DNA of 64,000 nucleotides from Nitrosotalea devaniterrae (GCA_900065925.1 LN890280.1:1666451-1730450); one strand, 5' to 3'; shown: positions 9,334-17,853, counted from the first letter of the stretch. Notes: generated by a model from the letters alone, not told the origin. Made by a program: numbers and translations.

Positions 9334-10055
9334 ACCGATGCAAAAATCAACAACGATGCTAACCTTACTAATTCATTACTTGCTCCAAATACGTCACCTG
9401 AAATTCCTCCAAAGCTTCTTTTTGCAACGGCAAGTAATAGAAAAGACATCCCTATACACAATATTACTACAAACACACCTGTCATTCCCCCCAGAATCAC
9501 GGTTGGAATTATGGCAAGTACCGCAGCTATTACAAGTTTTTTTGGATCCTTCATAGATTGAGTAAAGGGAGAACTAAGTCCTTGCCAAGCTGAGAAACCA
9601 CGATTTGCCTGTATTACCATAGATAGTTTAGCCATCAGTTCACTTAGCAGGATTGCCTCAAACAGTTCAAAACCTTTCATCATAGAAACTGCCAGTATCA
9701 TACCTGCAGTATACAATACAACTGTCATTACGCCTGCAGAACCAACAGCCGGGTCTCTCATTGCTTTGAGTTTTTTTTCTTTTGTACCCTTTGCCATGAT
9801 TCCATCTGCAAAATCACAGAGTGCATCAGTGTGATGAATTCCGGTGATTAGTGCAAGTGCCCCAGTTAGGATCAAACCAGTAATCAGAGGTTGAAGAAAT
9901 AAAGATAGTCCATAACCTGCAGCACCAATAATTAATCCAATCAAAGCTCCCGCAATTGGAAAAAGGTACATGTTCTTTGCAACAATTTCTAGATCACTAT
10001 TCTTAGAGGGAATAATAGTTAGAAATGATACTACTGACGATATTTCCTTAAACAT
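9330..10055 (-). CDS. cobS: Adenosylcobinamide-GDP ribazoletransferase (cobalamin synthase)
   Basis: A 241-residue polytopic membrane enzyme joining alpha-ribazole (or its phosphate) to adenosylcobinamide-GDP. The metal-binding motif HHTDALCDFADGIMA and the following AMRDPAVGSAGV match the CobS family. Six or so hydrophobic helices are visible. The start at 10055 (MFKEISSVVSFLT) is chosen over an in-frame codon at 10115, which would lie deep in the upstream gene. It overlaps cbiB by 8 nt. Confidence 0.93.
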   Translation of the reverse strand: MFKEISSVVSFLTIIPSKNSDLEIVAKNMYLFPIAGALIGLIIGAAGYGLSLFLQPLITGLILTGALALITGIHHTDALCDFADGIMAKGTKEKKLKAMRDPAVGSAGVMTVVLYTAGMILAVSMMKGFELFEAILLSELMAKLSMVIQANRGFSAWQGLSSPFTQSMKDPKKLVIAAVLAIIPTVILGGMTGVFVVILCIGMSFLLLAVAKRSFGGISGDVFGASNELVRLASLLIFASV

Positions 10056-11040
10056 TAAACCACCAACCAAGAGATGACAATAACAAAATAACAGGAATTG
10101 TAAAAAGTAAAACAAATAATATTGTAGTTACTTTCATTATAGAAATTGCAGATCTGAAATGTCTTTCAGTTATCTCAGAGTTACCGTCTCCTAGCACATA
10201 ATGCTCCATCTTTTCAAATTTTATTCCAAGTGCACCTGCTAGAGTTGCCATTGGGTAACCAGCGTTAGGGCTTTCAGTCTTGGAGCCATCTCTTTTCATG
10301 ATATGAATTGAATGTCTCCAATCTTCTCGAAGCATTATACATGAAAATACCATTACAAGACTTGTAAGTCTAGAAGGAAGAAAGTTGAGTGTTTTATCAC
10401 AGTTGGCAGCAAACCATCCTATGTTTCTAAATATATCTGTCTTGTACCCTATCATCGAGTCAGCAGTATTTACAGTTCGATAAACAAATGCACCAACTAG
10501 TCCAAAAATTGAGAAGTAGAAAAGGGGTCCAGTAATACCATCAACAATATTCTCGCTTATGCTTTCAAGTGTAGCTGAAATAATATGTTGTTTATCTAGA
10601 TTCTTAGTATCTCTCTTTACTATCATGGAAAGTTTTGTTCTCGCACTATCCAAGTCATTGTTAGACAGAGAATCCATAATTTTTGATGCATGGTTTTCCA
10701 TTCCTTTTATAGCAACAGTAGTTTTTAGGAGAATTCCGACTAAAATTACATTTGTACCTATCAGTAGAATTTTGTAAAATCCATTTGAATCAAGATTTTC
10801 TAGATATTTCAAAGAAGATGAAAATGAAGTGACTAGAATAGAAACAATAGCTATAACCAAAACAAGAAAAAGAGTTCCATTAATTTTTTCAATCATCGAA
10901 TTTGGCGATTTTGTATATGGTACAAACTTGCCAATTAATTTTCCAATCCAGACAGTTGGATGATATCGATTTGCTGGATCTCCGAAAAGAAAATCAAGAG
11001 TGAGCGCCAATATGACTGCAATTATTGGTATTAGAATCAA
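10048..11040 (-). CDS. cbiB: Adenosylcobinamide-phosphate synthase (CbiB/CobD)
   Basis: A 330-residue integral membrane protein that attaches the aminopropanol phosphate side chain to adenosylcobyric acid. The family signatures are LDFLFGDPANRYHPTVWIGKLI near the N-terminus, the central DGITGPLFYF and YRTVNTADSMIGY, and PNAGYPMATLAGALGI near the C-terminus. It ends with a hydrophobic helix. Its first 4 nt overlap the cobyric acid synthase gene. The name cobD is also used for this gene, but I use cbiB to avoid confusion with the PLP enzyme upstream. Confidence 0.94.
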   Translation of the reverse strand: MILIPIIAVILALTLDFLFGDPANRYHPTVWIGKLIGKFVPYTKSPNSMIEKINGTLFLVLVIAIVSILVTSFSSSLKYLENLDSNGFYKILLIGTNVILVGILLKTTVAIKGMENHASKIMDSLSNNDLDSARTKLSMIVKRDTKNLDKQHIISATLESISENIVDGITGPLFYFSIFGLVGAFVYRTVNTADSMIGYKTDIFRNIGWFAANCDKTLNFLPSRLTSLVMVFSCIMLREDWRHSIHIMKRDGSKTESPNAGYPMATLAGALGIKFEKMEHYVLGDGNSEITERHFRSAISIMKVTTILFVLLFTIPVILLLSSLGWWFNV

Positions 11041-11882
11041 TTTAGCATACCTCGTATTTTTTTTATATCAATATTTTTTTTCACGGTATTAGCCAAGTGA
11101 TCAATTTCTCTGTCTAGTGTTAGAAGATATTTTTTTGTCCATGAGACTTGTTTTGGATTTGCGTGTAGAGAATCTTCATCAGGTATGTCAAATTCAATTA
11201 GAGGAATTGTTCCAATTACTGGTTTCATGGTTTTCTTTTTCAATACTGAATAACCTGGCTGTAGTATAGTCACATCTCCCCTAAACTTGTTTATTACAAA
11301 CCCTTTGACTAGTTTTTGATGTTTTTTATCAAGAAGAGCCAATGTTCCAACAATGCTGGCAAAACTTCCCCCCTTATCTATATCAGTCACTAATATTACT
11401 GGCGATCTACAATATTCTGCCATTCTCATGTTAGCAATATCATACCGTTGTATGTTGATCTCTGCTGGAGATCCAGCTCCTTCAAGTATTACAATATCAT
11501 TTACCTTTAACAGTTGATCAAGCGCATTCTTTGATTGTTCAAGTCCAGTTGAGAGTGCAAATTTTTTGTAATAATCTCTAGCATGCATTTTACGATATGA
11601 TACACCATTTACAAAAATTTCACTCTTGTAATTTCCAAGAGGTTTTAACAAAATTGGATTCATTATTGGAATTATTTTTGTTCTTGCAGCAATTGCCTGA
11701 ATAGCCTGAGCCCTTGAGATCTCAAAGTCTTTACCAATGTAGGAATAAGATGACATGTTTTGTGACTTGAATGGTGCTACCTTGTATCCATCATCAGATA
11801 GGATTCGACAAAGAGCAGTAACCAGGGTTGTTTTACCAGCACCTGAAGAGGTGCCTTGTATCATCAAAGTTTTTGCAGTCAT
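11037..11882 (-). CDS. cobQ: Cobyric acid synthase, ATPase half only
   Basis: This protein resembles the N-terminal half of CobQ/CbiP, which amidates cobyrinic diamide to cobyric acid. The P-loop-like GTSSGAGKTTL (10-20), the FKSQNMSSYSY motif, ILEGAGSPAEIN and VTDIDKGGSFASIVGTL are all intact. It stops at residue 281, right after the VKKNIDIKKIRGMLN linker that normally leads into the triad glutamine amidotransferase domain, so about 200 residues are absent. The next gene overlaps by 4 nt, so there is no room for a split second half here. The glutaminase domain may be encoded elsewhere, or free ammonia may be used. Confidence 0.88.
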   Translation of the reverse strand: MTAKTLMIQGTSSGAGKTTLVTALCRILSDDGYKVAPFKSQNMSSYSYIGKDFEISRAQAIQAIAARTKIIPIMNPILLKPLGNYKSEIFVNGVSYRKMHARDYYKKFALSTGLEQSKNALDQLLKVNDIVILEGAGSPAEINIQRYDIANMRMAEYCRSPVILVTDIDKGGSFASIVGTLALLDKKHQKLVKGFVINKFRGDVTILQPGYSVLKKKTMKPVIGTIPLIEFDIPDEDSLHANPKQVSWTKKYLLTLDREIDHLANTVKKNIDIKKIRGMLN

Positions 11883-12967
11883 AATTCTCTTAATGCCTCA
11901 ATTAGTTTGAGATTTTCTTTACGAGTTCGAACTGCAATTCTTATGAAATTATTATTCAATCCATGGAATGTACTACAATCTCTTATGAGGATATTTCGTT
12001 TTAACAACTTATTTTGAATTTGGTGTGATTTCATTTTTGATTTTATCAAAATAAAATTTGTGGCAGAATCATAGCAAGTAAAGCCCTTTATTTGAGATAT
12101 AGAGTCTATAAGAAATTTTGATTCTTTTTTTATAATATTCAGTGTTTTGGGAAGATGTGATTTGTCAGATAATGCTTTGATTGAGGATTGTTGTGCAATT
12201 CCACTAACATTCCATGGAATTTTTATTTTTTGTAGAATTTCAATCATTTTTTTATTTCCAAGTCCATATCCAATTCTTAGTCCTGCTAGTCCAAATGACT
12301 TTGTCAAAGATCTAAGAATGAAGAGGTTATCAAATTCTTTCAAATATGAGACAGCACTCTGATTACCATCTGGAACTAACTCAATAAAACATTCATCAAG
12401 AAAAACCATTGCAGATTTGTCATACGCAGATTCTAGGATTTTTACCATGTTTTTTCTATTTATAAGAACTCCCGTAGGATTGTTTGGATTACATAGAAAG
12501 ACACAGTATTTCTTTTCTATCATATCTTGAAATTCGGATAGATTTTGGTTTAGATCCATTGTTTTAAAAAAATATAGTGTTGCTCCGTTTAATTTTGCAG
12601 CAGATTCATATTCACTAAATGTTGGAATTGGAATTAACACTTTTTGTTTTCTTAAAAATGTAGCACAATAATTATAAATTATTTCGGTAGCTCCATTTCC
12701 CACTATAATCTGATTTTTTAGAAATCCAGTATATTTTTGAAGATGTGTTCTTAATTCATTTGAATTAGGATCTGGATAAATAGAAACTTGTGAGATGTTT
12801 TTGAAAGCATCTTTTACTTTAGTTGGAAAACCAAGAGGATTAACATTTGAACTAAAATCAAGCAGTTTCAAGTTATGTTTGAGAGTGATATCTGAAAATA
12901 TACCTCCGTGAGTAGCAGCTTTATGATTTTCTATTGTCTTTTCTACTCTAATTCGCATATTTTTCAA
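11879..12967 (-). CDS. Threonine-phosphate decarboxylase / HisC-like aminotransferase
   Basis: A 362-residue fold-type I PLP enzyme. Recognisable segments are the N-terminal HGGIFSD, LDFSSNVNPLG (the CobD/HisC hallmark), VGNGATEIIY, CNPNNPTG, FLDECFIE, and the PLP-lysine motif RSLTKSFGLAGLRIGYG. HGG plus DFSSNxNPLG favours L-threonine-O-3-phosphate decarboxylase, which makes aminopropanol phosphate for CbiB, over histidinol-phosphate aminotransferase. Its place as first gene of the B12 operon supports this. The start is ATG at 12967, and MRIRVEKT at 12958 is an alternative. Confidence 0.85.
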   Translation of the reverse strand: MKNMRIRVEKTIENHKAATHGGIFSDITLKHNLKLLDFSSNVNPLGFPTKVKDAFKNISQVSIYPDPNSNELRTHLQKYTGFLKNQIIVGNGATEIIYNYCATFLRKQKVLIPIPTFSEYESAAKLNGATLYFFKTMDLNQNLSEFQDMIEKKYCVFLCNPNNPTGVLINRKNMVKILESAYDKSAMVFLDECFIELVPDGNQSAVSYLKEFDNLFILRSLTKSFGLAGLRIGYGLGNKKMIEILQKIKIPWNVSGIAQQSSIKALSDKSHLPKTLNIIKKESKFLIDSISQIKGFTCYDSATNFILIKSKMKSHQIQNKLLKRNILIRDCSTFHGLNNNFIRIAVRTRKENLKLIEALREL

Positions 12968-13013
12968 ATACCCATATCGGTATTTAGTTGTGTTTTGCTT
13001 GTACTTCTAAAAG

Positions 13014-13023
13014 AATATTAATT
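13014..13023 (+). promoter_or_regulatory. TATA-like box for asd
   Basis: AATATTAATT lies 21-30 nt before the ATG at 13044, a spacing that fits a leaderless or near-leaderless transcript. The region also separates this gene from the divergent cobalamin operon. Confidence 0.35.
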
Positions 13024-13043
13024 GTTCAAAGGCTATTTTCTTC

Positions 13044-14120
13044 ATGAAACGTGTAGCCATCATAGGAGTAACTGGTGCAGTAGGGCAGGAATTTGTTCTT
13101 GCTTTAAACAAACATCCATGGTTTGAGGTAAAACAAATAGCCGCATCTGAGCGTTCAGCCAATAAAAAGTTTGTAGATGCAATAAGAGATCCAAACAGTG
13201 GCATTTTGAAATGGCACTTACGAGAACCTATTCCAGAATATGTAAAGAATATGACAATAGATGCCGTAGACGACATTCACCCAGAAAATTTTGATTTAAT
13301 TTTTAGCTCTGTAGAAAGTGAAGCTGCAAGAGACATAGAAACAAAGTTTGCAAAACATGTTCCAGTAATCAGCACTTCAGCAGCATACAGATATGAAGCA
13401 GATGTTCCAATTTTGATTCCTGGAATAAATGATGATCACATAGGATTACTAGACATTCAAAGAAAGAATCGAGGTTGGAAAGGATTTGTAGCACCATTAC
13501 CAAATTGCACTACAACAGGACTTGCAATAACAATGAGACCACTTTTAGACAAATTTGGTGCTCAGAAGATAATCATGACATCCATGCAGGCAATGTCGGG
13601 TGCAGGTAGATCACCGGGTGTTTCCGCATTAGATATCACTGATAACATCATTCCATTCATACCAAAAGAAGAAGATAAGGTAAGATTAGAGACAGGAAAA
13701 ATACTTGGTAAGTTTGTAGATGGAAAAATCGATCCTGCAAAAATGAAAGTTAGTTGTACATGTACAAGAGTTCCAGTATTAGATGGACATACTGAAACTG
13801 TTTTTGTTGAAACTGCTACCCATGTTGATCCAGAAACTGTCAAAAAGGCAATGCAGGAGTTCTCAGATCATGTGAGTGTCACCGGATTACCCTCAGCTCC
13901 AAAAGAATACCTAATGGTTAATGAAGATCCCACAAGGCCACAGCCAAGACTAGACAGAGAGATCAATGAAGGAATGACTACAGTGGTAGGTAGACTAAGA
14001 GAAGACACTGTGTTTGACAATGGTATAAAGTACGTATTGTTCTCACACAATGAAAAAATGGGTTCTGCAAAAGGGGCAGTATTGTTAGCAGAAATGCTGT
14101 ACAAGAAAGGCTACATTTAG
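13044..14120 (+). CDS. asd: Aspartate-semialdehyde dehydrogenase family (Asd / malonyl-CoA reductase type)
   Basis: A 358-residue NAD(P)-dependent oxidoreductase. The nucleotide-binding loop GVTGAVGQE is at 8-16, the catalytic Cys lies in PLPNCTTTGLAI (about 155), and the C-terminal part has RVPVLDGHTETVFVE. This is the archaeal/fungal subclass, to which the Sulfolobales malonyl-CoA reductase also belongs. The main role is therefore aspartyl phosphate to aspartate semialdehyde for Lys/Thr/Met synthesis. A second role in the hydroxypropionate/hydroxybutyrate carbon-fixation cycle cannot be excluded from sequence. It stands alone between divergent and downstream promoters. Confidence 0.9.
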   Translation: MKRVAIIGVTGAVGQEFVLALNKHPWFEVKQIAASERSANKKFVDAIRDPNSGILKWHLREPIPEYVKNMTIDAVDDIHPENFDLIFSSVESEAARDIETKFAKHVPVISTSAAYRYEADVPILIPGINDDHIGLLDIQRKNRGWKGFVAPLPNCTTTGLAITMRPLLDKFGAQKIIMTSMQAMSGAGRSPGVSALDITDNIIPFIPKEEDKVRLETGKILGKFVDGKIDPAKMKVSCTCTRVPVLDGHTETVFVETATHVDPETVKKAMQEFSDHVSVTGLPSAPKEYLMVNEDPTRPQPRLDREINEGMTTVVGRLREDTVFDNGIKYVLFSHNEKMGSAKGAVLLAEMLYKKGYI

Positions 14121-14195
14121 CAAATTATAAAATTATAGAAATTTTATACTAACAACTTTAATAAGATCCATTTATTCACAATAATCTGTATTTTG

Positions 14196-14654
14196 ATGAC
14201 AAAAGTTGATGATTTAGATATGATAATTTTATCAGAATTATCACAAGATGCAAACATATCAGTTCCACGAATTTCAAAGAAGATTAATGTAAATTCATCT
14301 GTGGTATACAGCAGAATCAAGAGATTAATCAAAAGAAAGCTCATTGAACGTTTTACCATAGTTGTAAATGACAGAGAATTAGGCTATACAGTAAAAGCAC
14401 TTACAGGAATAAACATGGACTCTAAGATGAGAGATAATGTAATTGAAGAATTAATGAAGATTCCAGAGGTAAGAGAGATTTCAGAGGTAACTGGAAGGTT
14501 TGACATCATAGTTACCATGTATGCTAAGAACCTTGACGAGATGCATCGATTAATATCAGAAAGGCTTGGAAGAATTCAAGGAGTTCAGCGTTCTGAGAGT
14601 TTTATTGAAATGAAAAGGACAACAAAGCCTATGCCTTACAAGCCGGCAAAATAA
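14196..14654 (+). CDS. Lrp/AsnC-family transcriptional regulator
   Basis: A 152-residue DNA-binding regulator. The N-terminal helix-turn-helix (about 5-60) reads LDMIILSELSQDANISVPRI, then INVNSSVVYSRIKRLIKRKLI. The C-terminal RAM/ligand domain (about 70-145) contains TGINMDSKMRDNVIEEL and VTGRFDIIVTMYAKNLDEMH. The ATG at 14196 is preferred over the TTG one codon earlier. Effector and targets are unknown. It lies between asd and the heme farnesyltransferase gene. Confidence 0.9.
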   Translation: MTKVDDLDMIILSELSQDANISVPRISKKINVNSSVVYSRIKRLIKRKLIERFTIVVNDRELGYTVKALTGINMDSKMRDNVIEELMKIPEVREISEVTGRFDIIVTMYAKNLDEMHRLISERLGRIQGVQRSESFIEMKRTTKPMPYKPAK

Positions 14655-14670
14655 TTGAGGCCTTTTCAAC

Positions 14671-14681
14671 CTATAAATAAG
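14671..14681 (+). promoter_or_regulatory. TATA-like box for ctaB
   Basis: CTATAAATAAG lies 28-38 nt before the GTG at 14709 and is followed by a purine-rich segment with GGGAGTAAGAG just before the start. This would give a short leader. Confidence 0.4.
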
Positions 14682-14708
14682 TAATAAGATCCAAATGGGA
14701 GTAAGAGT

Positions 14709-15614
14709 GTGCTAACAACAAAAGCAAGTTCAAGAATTAAGGTATACTATGAGGTTACCAAGCCGAAGATATGGTATCTTCTGGTATTTACTGCAATAGG
14801 AGCAGCCTTCACGGCATCGAATTTGTATCATATTCCAATATCCCCATTAACATGGTGTCTTGTTATAGGCGGCGTAATAGCAGGTTCTGCGTCTGCAAAT
14901 ACATTGACAAACTATAATGACAGAGACATAGACGCAATAATGGAACGCACAAAGGACAGACCTATTCCAAGCAGAAGAATTTTTCCAGCTGAAAAAGCAT
15001 TATACTTTGGATTAATTCTTGCTGCAATATCTCTAGTCAGCGCTTTTGCCATAAACATGTGGGCAGGCATTTTCATGGCTTTTGGTCTTGCCGATAATAT
15101 TCTCATATATAGTAAATTACTCAAAAGAAGAAGTAGAACAAACATTGTTTTAGGAGGTTTTTCAGGAGGAGCACCTGCAATGATTGGTTATGTCGCAGTT
15201 ACAAGTACAGGCCTATGGGATTTAGGATTGGTCATGGCAGGATTAGTCTTTGTTTGGATTCCAATGCACATATGGAGCCTTACACTTCATGTCAAAGAAG
15301 ATTATAACAAAGTTAATGTTCCAATGTTAACTGCTGTTGAATCCGAAAAGACATCAGTTCGTGTAATTGCAGGGACCACTCTCATGATGGTTCTTTTTAG
15401 TGTCCTTCCATTTTTCATGACAGATACATCTGGAAAGCATCTATTTCATGAAATATACCTCTATACAGCAATTGTATCAGGTGCAATAATGATTGCACTA
15501 AGTGTATGGCTACTTGTAAAACCATCTGAGAAAGCATCATGGACGTTATTCAAGTTTTCAAGTCCATATCTTGCAATACTGTTCATTGCGCTAATGATTG
15601 ATTCTGTACATTAA
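14709..15614 (+). CDS. ctaB: Protoheme IX farnesyltransferase (heme O synthase)
   Basis: A 301-residue UbiA-superfamily membrane prenyltransferase that makes heme O for terminal oxidases. The first Asp-rich motif is NYNDRDIDAIMERTKDRP (about 77-94) and the second region is KEDYNKVNVPML (about 197-208). Around eight hydrophobic helices are visible. The N-terminal YYEVTKPKIWYLLVFTAIG is typical of CtaB/CyoE. Translation begins at GTG 14709. Heme-copper oxidases are expected in an aerobic thaumarchaeon, though none are in this window. Confidence 0.93.
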   Translation: MLTTKASSRIKVYYEVTKPKIWYLLVFTAIGAAFTASNLYHIPISPLTWCLVIGGVIAGSASANTLTNYNDRDIDAIMERTKDRPIPSRRIFPAEKALYFGLILAAISLVSAFAINMWAGIFMAFGLADNILIYSKLLKRRSRTNIVLGGFSGGAPAMIGYVAVTSTGLWDLGLVMAGLVFVWIPMHIWSLTLHVKEDYNKVNVPMLTAVESEKTSVRVIAGTTLMMVLFSVLPFFMTDTSGKHLFHEIYLYTAIVSGAIMIALSVWLLVKPSEKASWTLFKFSSPYLAILFIALMIDSVH

Positions 15615-15616
15615 AT

Positions 15617-16951
15617 TTATTTAAAATATTTTTTTAGTGATATCTTTTCAGCACCAGGAATTTTAGCAATTTCAAATCCATCTGCTCTTTTTGAAAAGGA
15701 TTTGGTTGCATCCACTCCCATTTTAGCAGTAAGAAGATTTTTTTGATCACTAGATGGATCTAGGCTGGAACCTCTTACTTTAGATATTATCACAAGATCC
15801 TTGTCAGCTTGAAATCTAGTAGCCATAGCATATTCAACCGCAACAGGATCGGATGGATCAATATCATCATCCACTATTACCACATTCTTAAGAGATCTAT
15901 GAGCAGAAAAGGCTGCTTCAATTGCCTTTTTTGGATCAGAATCTTGTTTTTTTGAAATCTGAATCACTGCATGTAACCATTTACATCCACCTTCAGTCAA
16001 TACGACATTCTTGGTTTGTGGTAAAACTTGTTTTAGATCTTTGCTTATCTTAGCTTCAATAGGCATTCCCATAAGCAATTGGTGTTCTCCAAAGCCAGCT
16101 AACACATCATGGAAAATAGGATTATTTCTAAAGTATATTCTATCAAGCTCAAAAACAGGTTGAGATCTTTTGAAATCGTATGTACGAAGCATTTCTACCA
16201 TCCATTCTTTGTGTGTTTTGTCCTTGAGAATCCTTCCTTCGATAATTATTTCTGATTCTGAAGGAACAAGCATCTTGGAATAAGGTGATGTGGAAAGAGT
16301 AAGTTTTTTGTTTAGTAGCTCATTTGCAATCTCGAGTTCATCTTTTCCCCAATCTGCTTGGTATGCTCCAGCAATTGAAACAGCTGGATGGACACCTACT
16401 GAAATAGCAACTTTAAGGTCTTCACCATGTTCTTTTGCATAAACAAAAGTTCTATGAAGATGTCTACCCTCCACCATTCTAATTGAGAAATGTTTCTCAT
16501 CAAGTCTCAATAATCTATTAAATGATGAATTTTGTGTACCCATTTCTTGATTTTTAGTGTATATGATTGAGGAAGTAATGAAAGGTCCTGGTTCCTTAGC
16601 AAAATGAGTAACTATTGGCAAAGTAAAAAGATCTCTTGATTGATTTTCCATGAATTTAGCTTTTGTAGTTATTTTTGGTTTTGATGCATGCTTTATAGCA
16701 GAAATTACTTTTTCATGTATCTTGTCTTCAGTTGCACCAACTGCATAAGCAAATCTTTTTCGTGTACCAACCAGATTAGAGACTACTCGGAACTTACTAT
16801 CTTTGATATTTTCAAACAAGAGGGCTTTAGAGCCATCCATTTTGGAAGTTATTGCAGCAATCTCAAATTTTGTAGAAACTTTCTTTTTTATTATGATCAA
16901 TTCGCCCTTTTTAGAAACAAGATCCAAGTAGCTTCGCATGTCGGAAGTCAT
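15617..16951 (-). CDS. UbiD-family decarboxylase
   Basis: A 444-residue member of the UbiD family of prenylated-FMN-dependent decarboxylases. Seen: MRSYLDLVSKKGELIIIKK at the start, the SSIIYTKNQEMGTQNSSFNR region, SIRMVEGRHLHR, and the late motif FQADKDLVIISKVRGSSLDPSS with the conserved C-terminal Asp/Arg set. In archaea a UbiD homologue decarboxylates trans-anhydromevalonate 5-phosphate in the modified mevalonate pathway, which is the most likely job here. A role in ubiquinone- or menaquinone-like synthesis is less likely. Its ATG overlaps the upstream stop (ATGA). Confidence 0.88.
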   Translation of the reverse strand: MTSDMRSYLDLVSKKGELIIIKKKVSTKFEIAAITSKMDGSKALLFENIKDSKFRVVSNLVGTRKRFAYAVGATEDKIHEKVISAIKHASKPKITTKAKFMENQSRDLFTLPIVTHFAKEPGPFITSSIIYTKNQEMGTQNSSFNRLLRLDEKHFSIRMVEGRHLHRTFVYAKEHGEDLKVAISVGVHPAVSIAGAYQADWGKDELEIANELLNKKLTLSTSPYSKMLVPSESEIIIEGRILKDKTHKEWMVEMLRTYDFKRSQPVFELDRIYFRNNPIFHDVLAGFGEHQLLMGMPIEAKISKDLKQVLPQTKNVVLTEGGCKWLHAVIQISKKQDSDPKKAIEAAFSAHRSLKNVVIVDDDIDPSDPVAVEYAMATRFQADKDLVIISKVRGSSLDPSSDQKNLLTAKMGVDATKSFSKRADGFEIAKIPGAEKISLKKYFK

Positions 16952-17286
16952 TGTTTTACAATCTCCATTAATTCGTTCATTAATATTTTCATACTGTCAA
17001 GATCTAAATCTTTTTCAACATTTAATGAAAAAATACAAATTCCATTTATTGTTGAAGCTACACGTTCTGAGACCATCTTGAGAAAAAGTGTATCTGATTT
17101 TGATGGTATAACAGCAGCTGTACTTACACGACCACCAGAACTAATAGAAACAACAAGTGTTCCTATTCTTTCTTTTCCCTCAGAAATAGAAATAAAATTT
17201 CCATTATCGTATGGAACAATCTGTACCAAGAAGTCCCTATGATTCACCTTGACGGTTTTTTTCGTATAACCGACTCGTGATATCAA
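16948..17286 (-). CDS. Small conserved protein, possibly PAC3/PSMG3-like
   Basis: A 112-residue cytosolic protein with no annotation I can assign firmly. Pattern: an N-terminal KKTVKVNHRDFLVQIVPYD strand pair, a central ERIGTLVVSISSGGRVSTA, then FLKMVSERVASTINGICIFSLNV and a final amphipathic helix SMKILMNELMEIV. From memory this order resembles eukaryotic proteasome assembly chaperone 3 (TQVVC, GKMGTLVSLEP, LLAVAV and C-terminal helix elements). This is an impression, not an alignment. It is translationally coupled to the downstream UbiD-family gene by a 4-nt overlap. Confidence 0.75.
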   Translation of the reverse strand: MISRVGYTKKTVKVNHRDFLVQIVPYDNGNFISISEGKERIGTLVVSISSGGRVSTAAVIPSKSDTLFLKMVSERVASTINGICIFSLNVEKDLDLDSMKILMNELMEIVKQ

Positions 17287-17309
17287 CAGCTTACTTCAGC
17301 TTACTAGAC

Positions 17310-17687
17310 CTATATTGCTACCGGCGTAACTGCTACTTTTTTTATGGTAGCCTTTACTGTCTTAGCTTTTGTCGTTTTTGCTTTTGCAGTTTTAGCCTTT
17401 TTTACAGACTTCTTTACTGCTATTGGCTCTAGCTCAATCTCTTCTACTTCTGCAGCTTTGACAGCAACAGCTTCTAGTTGATCAGCTTCGACTCTAGCTC
17501 GTAGTTTTGCTTTGTACTTGAGGTTTCGTGGCTTAGTTCTTAGTCTGTATCCACAGCAAGGACACCAAAGACCTTCCCATTTTATGAAAATTTCACAAAT
17601 CTGGCATCTTTTTTGTCCTGATGCGTAACGACCAGTTCCTACTGGCTTTTGTGCTTTGTATCTTGTGCATATTCCTTTACATGTCAT
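17310..17687 (-). CDS. Zinc-ribbon protein with Lys/Ala-rich tail
   Basis: 125 residues in two parts. Residues 1-57 hold seven Cys arranged as MTCKGICTRY, GQKRCQICEIF and LWCPCCGYRLRTKPRN, a compact zinc-binding module that I recognise as a multi-copy family in Thaumarchaeota. Residues about 75-125 are low-complexity Lys/Ala/Thr (KKAKTAKAKTTKAKTVKATI), like the tails of nucleic-acid-binding proteins. No membrane segment. Function unknown; a nucleic-acid-associated role is inferred from the basic tail only. Confidence 0.85.
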   Translation of the reverse strand: MTCKGICTRYKAQKPVGTGRYASGQKRCQICEIFIKWEGLWCPCCGYRLRTKPRNLKYKAKLRARVEADQLEAVAVKAAEVEEIELEPIAVKKSVKKAKTAKAKTTKAKTVKATIKKVAVTPVAI

Positions 17688-17853
17688 ATCTTGTTACCTG
17701 TTTATCTTATAGTAATAGTAATTATTTAAGCATGGATCAAAAAATTCTATAATTTTAAAGGGTTTTTTATGAAATAATTATTTTAGATCCATATCGCTAG
17801 TTGAACAGTTTTCAAGAAAAAAATGAAAAACACTATAAATATCTATCGTCCTT
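17688..17853. other. Intergenic region between zinc-ribbon gene and RuvC-like gene
   Basis: About 166 nt of AT-rich sequence containing TTTAAAGGGTTTTTTATG and ACTATAAATATCTATCG. The latter, read on the minus strand, could be promoter sequence for the zinc-ribbon gene. I see no tRNA, small RNA fold or convincing ORF, apart from the shifted-frame tail ending at 17854 reported as a finding. Confidence 0.3.

Noticed and set aside
9041-9556. 171-residue plus-strand frame opposite cobY and cobS
   Set aside because: It is the antisense shadow of two well-supported cobalamin genes and shows no family motif.
16688-17242. Long plus-strand frame opposite the UbiD-family and PAC3-like genes
   Set aside because: Its translation is rich in Phe/Ser/Cys with no motif, while the opposite strand encodes recognised or well-formed proteins.
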